DNA from: an uncultured delta proteobacterium
Lineage (GTDB): Bacteria > Desulfobacterota > WTBG01 > CAIYCZ01
Length of the DNA: 8,652 bases
Reading direction: 5' to 3'
Assembly: GCA_903924805.1 (NCBI GenBank)
Contig: CAIYCZ010000413.1
Span: forward strand, 1 to 8,652
The notes beneath the pieces were generated by a model that saw nothing but the letters and a program-made list of their open reading frames with translations, was not told where the DNA came from and did not search any database. Position 1 is the first letter of the stretch. Each line of letters starts with the position of its first letter. Positions 6,231-8,652 of this stretch are shown one piece after another. The position numbers and the translations under genes are program-made.

Positions 6231-6355
6231 CAGGCTGTTCAAAAATGCTTAGATGCAAGGCGCGTGAAAGCATGAGGAATGAGGCGCACTTCTTTGTGCG
6301 TCGCAGTGACGAATGATGAGCGCAACGCTGCATATGAGCGCTTTTCAACAGCCTG
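6231..6355. repeat. 125-bp palindromic interspersed repeat (MITE/REP-like) in the trpD-trpC gap
   Basis: The element has terminal inverted repeats. The left end CAGGCTGTTCAAAA (6231-6244) matches the complement of the right end (6342-6355) except for one base, and similarity continues inward (GCT-A-ATG on both sides to about 25 bp). The centre is another hairpin, GCGCAC (6284-6289), loop TTCTTT, GTGCGT (6296-6301). It encodes no protein. On the gene strand the right end begins at the first base after the trpD stop (6358-6356), and no clear target-site duplication is visible. I recall very similar CAGGCTGTT(G/C)AAAA...CAACAGCCTG elements dispersed in Desulfobacterota, Nitrospirota and anammox genomes, but this is unverified. 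The remaining 6181-6230 shows nothing recognisable. Confidence 0.78.
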
Positions 6356-7384
6356 TTACAGTTTATTGCTCATCTCCTTAAGCTCATTCAGTTTTTTAAG
6401 GGCGCGACCGCTGTCTATTGTCTCTGCCGCCAGTTTCATGCCCTCTTTTATATCCTGTGCCTGGTCCGCAACCATAAGCGCTGCGCCGGCATTAATCAGC
6501 ACAATTTCCCGGTACGGGCCTTTCTCTCCCTGCAGAACACCAAGCATTATCTTGGCGTTTTCCTTTGCCGTGCCGCCTTTAATGTCGTTGAGCTCCCTCA
6601 CCAGCAACCCGCAGTCCATCGGGTGAAGCCGATAGGTATTGATCTCGCCGTTCTTAAGCTCGGATATGATGGTCTCAGCACAGATCGTTATTTCATCCAG
6701 TCCATCAAGCCCATGTACGACCAGAGCCCTCTTTTCTCCCAGCCGGTGAAGAACCCTGGCAAACATCTCGGTGATTCTTCCGTCATACACGCCGAGTATC
6801 TGTATGTTTGCCCCGGCCGGATTCGTCAGCGGACCAAGCACATTAAAAATCGTGCGTATTTCAATTTCCTTGCGCGGGGCATGGGCATGCTTCATTGCAC
6901 CGTGCAGATTAGGGGCAAAAAGAAATCCTATGCCGATTTCATCAATGCAGCGACCGATATCATCGGGTTTGAGATACACCTTTATTCCCAGTTCCTCCAT
7001 GACATCTGCGCTGCCGCAGCGGCTCGAGATGGAGCGGTTTCCGTGCTTGGCAACCCGCACCCCTGCCGCGCTGACGACAAACGCTGAAGTGGTGGAGATG
7101 TTAAAGGTATTGCGGTTGTCTCCCCCTGTTCCGCAGGTATCAAGGAGATCCCCTTTCCCGGTCAGCGTAATACGTGTTGCCTTCTCCCGCATCGCTTTGG
7201 CGGCACCGGTTACCTCATCAACCGTTTCTCCCTTCATCCTGAGAGCGGTAATAAAAGCGGCAATCTGTGCCGGTGTTGCTTTCCCCTCCATAATCTCGCT
7301 GAACACCGCCGTCATTTCAGCTTCCGAGAGGTTAAGCCCTTCAACGATTTTAAACAGTGCCTTTGTTATTAATAGCTCGTCCAT
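6356..7384 (-). CDS. trpD: Anthranilate phosphoribosyltransferase TrpD
   Basis: TrpD transfers the phosphoribosyl group from PRPP to anthranilate, giving N-(5'-phosphoribosyl)anthranilate, the substrate of TrpF. It is 342 residues, standard length. An N-terminal helical domain leads into the PRPP-binding glycine loop GTGGD (85-89), NIST (95-98), KHGNR (113-117), GSADVMEELG (124-133), the anthranilate-site Arg171 in APRKE, RTIFNVLGPLTNPA (177-190), and the metal-binding Asp230-Glu231 in HGLDGLDEIT. ATG 7384-7382 has a good Shine-Dalgarno (GGGAG, 7-nt spacer) inside the end of trpG, and the two genes overlap by 35 bp, which favours translational coupling. It is separate from trpG, unlike the E. 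coli TrpGD fusion. A palindromic repeat begins immediately after its TAA. Confidence 0.97.
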   Translation of the reverse strand: MDELLITKALFKIVEGLNLSEAEMTAVFSEIMEGKATPAQIAAFITALRMKGETVDEVTGAAKAMREKATRITLTGKGDLLDTCGTGGDNRNTFNISTTSAFVVSAAGVRVAKHGNRSISSRCGSADVMEELGIKVYLKPDDIGRCIDEIGIGFLFAPNLHGAMKHAHAPRKEIEIRTIFNVLGPLTNPAGANIQILGVYDGRITEMFARVLHRLGEKRALVVHGLDGLDEITICAETIISELKNGEINTYRLHPMDCGLLVRELNDIKGGTAKENAKIMLGVLQGEKGPYREIVLINAGAALMVADQAQDIKEGMKLAAETIDSGRALKKLNELKEMSNKL

Positions 7385-7970
7385 CTCTGTTCTCCCAGAA
7401 AAGTTCAGACATTTTTAAAAAATTTCTGAGAATATCCTTTCCGGCAAAGGTCAGAATCGACTCAGGATGAAACTGGATACCTTCAATGAGATACGTGTTA
7501 TGACGTATGCCCATGATTTCATCATTTTCCGTCCATGCACTTATCTGCAGGCAGTCAGGCAGCGTCTCTTTTTCAACCACCAGTGAATGATAGCGGGTGG
7601 CTGAGAAGTGTTCCGGCAGCCCCTCAAACAGGTGTTTATGGTCATGGAAAATCTCAGAGGTCTTTCCATGCATGAGCCGCGCTGCCCGTACGATACGTCC
7701 GCCAAATACCTCTCCGATACACTGATGCCCCAGGCATACGCCCAGTATCGGTATCGTCCCCTTAAACTCACTGATCAGGGCATTAGAAATACCAGCGCTT
7801 TCAGGCCGCCCCGGCCCTGGTGAAATGACAATCTTCCGCGGTCTTAATTTTTTAATTCTTTCTATGGTAATGGTATCGTTCCGAAAGACGCTTATATCTT
7901 CACCGAGTTCGCCGAAATACTGAACCAGGTTATAGGTAAATGAATCATAGTTGTCTATCATTAACAGCAT
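7350..7970 (-). CDS. trpG: Anthranilate synthase glutamine amidotransferase subunit TrpG (possibly shared with PabA role)
   Basis: TrpG is a class I glutamine amidotransferase that releases ammonia from glutamine for TrpE. Motifs are NYDSFTYN (7-14), ISPGPGRP (49-56), GVCLGHQ (77-83) with nucleophile Cys79, RYHSLVV (126-132), and FHPES (167-171) with the remaining triad residues His168 and Glu170. At 206 residues it is somewhat longer than the usual 190 or so; the extra C-terminal tail lies mainly in the 35-bp overlap with trpD. ATG 7970-7968 is one base after the trpE stop and has GAGGGG with a 7-nt spacer. Such proteins can also serve PabB in folate synthesis; sequence alone does not decide this. 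The location between trpE and trpD makes the tryptophan role secure. Confidence 0.97.
   Translation of the reverse strand: MLLMIDNYDSFTYNLVQYFGELGEDISVFRNDTITIERIKKLRPRKIVISPGPGRPESAGISNALISEFKGTIPILGVCLGHQCIGEVFGGRIVRAARLMHGKTSEIFHDHKHLFEGLPEHFSATRYHSLVVEKETLPDCLQISAWTENDEIMGIRHNTYLIEGIQFHPESILTFAGKDILRNFLKMSELFWENRDGRAINNKGTV
7392..7396 (-). promoter_or_regulatory. Shine-Dalgarno of trpD inside trpG
   Basis: GGGAG on the minus strand, 7 nt before ATG 7384-7382. It lies within the trpG reading frame, so trpD initiation occurs on message still being translated for trpG. Confidence 0.6.
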
Positions 7971-7971
7971 G

Positions 7972-8652
7972 TTAAATCCCCTCGTGGGCCTTTTTTATAG
8001 CGGTAAACATGCCCCGGGCCTTGTTGACCGTTTCATAATATTCCCGTTCAGGTTTAGAGTCGGCAACAATACCGGCGCCAGCCTGAACATAAATGGTGCT
8101 GTCCTTAATAAGCATGGTCCTGATGGTGATACAGAAATCCATATTTCCTGAAAAGCTGAAATAGCCTACCGCACCGGCATACGGGCCGCGCTTCTGTTTT
8201 TCCAGTTCTTCTATAATTTCCATGGCCCTGATTTTCGGGGCGCCTGACACCGTGCCGGCGGGGAACGCTGCCCGAAAAACATCATACGCGTCTTTGCCCG
8301 GCTTTAACCTGCCGCTTACGTGAGATACCAGATGCATGACGTGAGAGTACTTCTCGATAACCATCAATTCGTCAACCGTTACCGAGCCCATCCGCGAGAC
8401 CCTTCCCACATCATTTCTTCCAAGGTCAACAAGCATTATGTGCTCTGCACGCTCTTTCGGGTCTTTTGTCAGTTCTGTTTCAAGCATCTGGTCATGCATC
8501 TCATCACTTCCCCTGGGCCGGGTCCCGGCAATCGGCCGCACCTCAATTTTTCCTTTTTCCAGCCGCACCAGTACTTCAGGCGATGAGCCGACAATATAGC
8601 TGCCGCCCATCTTCAGATAGTACATGTATGGAGAGGGGTTTATCATGCGCAG
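7972..8652 (-). CDS. trpE: Anthranilate synthase component I TrpE, C-terminal 226 residues (5' end outside window)
   Basis: TrpE converts chorismate plus ammonia (from TrpG) to anthranilate, the first committed step of the pathway. The frame is open through the right edge (two more codons, Leu-Arg, precede Met at 8646-8644). That Met lies inside the conserved LRxINPSPYMYYL motif, so it is not the start. The fragment holds the chorismate-binding domain: GSSPE, PIAGTRPRG, ELTKDPKERAEHIMLVD, LGRND, HVMHLVS, FPAGTVSGAPKIRAMEII, YAGAVGYFSFSGNMD and VQAGAGIVADS. About half of a typical 490-residue protein is present. The N-terminal part with the tryptophan feedback site is outside. PabB and isochorismate synthases share this domain, but position in a trp operon and adjacency to trpG support TrpE. 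The TAA stop is one base from the trpG ATG. Confidence 0.96.
   Translation of the reverse strand: MRMINPSPYMYYLKMGGSYIVGSSPEVLVRLEKGKIEVRPIAGTRPRGSDEMHDQMLETELTKDPKERAEHIMLVDLGRNDVGRVSRMGSVTVDELMVIEKYSHVMHLVSHVSGRLKPGKDAYDVFRAAFPAGTVSGAPKIRAMEIIEELEKQKRGPYAGAVGYFSFSGNMDFCITIRTMLIKDSTIYVQAGAGIVADSKPEREYYETVNKARGMFTAIKKAHEGI
7978..7983 (-). promoter_or_regulatory. Shine-Dalgarno of trpG inside trpE
   Basis: GAGGGG on the minus strand, 7 nt before ATG 7970-7968, within the last codons of trpE. With the 1-nt gap between stop and start it suggests coupled, near-equimolar synthesis of the two anthranilate synthase subunits. Confidence 0.65.

Noticed and set aside
6771..7418. A 215-residue plus-strand ORF opposite trpD/trpG, and other plus-strand ORFs through the window
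   Set aside because: All are antisense to clear trp, folC or lptD coding sequence, show low-complexity Ser/Ala/Pro-rich shadows and no recognisable domain.
8644..8646. ATG at 8646 as a start for a short TrpE-like protein
   Set aside because: The frame stays open to the window edge and the Met is inside the conserved LRxINPSPY motif, so this is a truncated view of full TrpE.

Overview
The window is a single co-directional block on the minus strand: a tryptophan biosynthesis operon followed by folC and lptD. Reading 5'->3' on the minus strand, the order is trpE (3' part only, cut by the right edge), trpG, trpD, trpC, trpB, trpA, folC, lptD (5' part only, cut by the left edge). No plus-strand gene is supported. 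The presence of lptD means an outer membrane with lipopolysaccharide, so the host is a Gram-negative (diderm) bacterium. Base composition looks moderate (roughly mid-40s % GC by eye). The short-word intergenic repeats and a CAGGCTGTT-ended palindrome suggest an environmental anaerobe of the Planctomycetes/Brocadiales, Desulfobacterota or Nitrospirota kind. That placement is a guess from memory, not a demonstrated result.

Right part (about 6356-8652): trpE, trpG and trpD are tightly packed. trpE and trpG are 1 nt apart and trpG and trpD overlap by 35 bp. Each downstream gene has a Shine-Dalgarno sequence inside the gene before it, which fits translational coupling. TrpE and TrpG form anthranilate synthase, and TrpD adds the phosphoribosyl group. 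Middle part (3202-6355): trpC, trpB and trpA encode indole-glycerol-phosphate synthase and the two tryptophan synthase subunits. trpF (phosphoribosylanthranilate isomerase) is missing from the cluster, so the TrpD product cannot reach TrpC without an enzyme encoded elsewhere.

Left part (1-3036): folC (folylpolyglutamate/dihydrofolate synthase) and lptD (outer-membrane LPS translocon). lptD runs in frame for 550 codons to the left edge without a stop.

The most unusual feature is the non-coding DNA. From trpD onward every intergenic gap is filled by a repeat. The trpD-trpC gap holds a 125-bp palindromic, MITE/REP-like element that starts directly at the trpD stop codon. The other four gaps (trpC-trpB, trpB-trpA, trpA-folC, folC-lptD) each hold a different degenerate array of 7- or 8-nt units, arranged so that the two halves are inverted and can fold back on each other. 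The word differs in each gap but the architecture is the same. All enzymes appear intact, with the expected catalytic motifs. The operon promoter and any attenuator or leader would lie upstream of trpE, outside the window.
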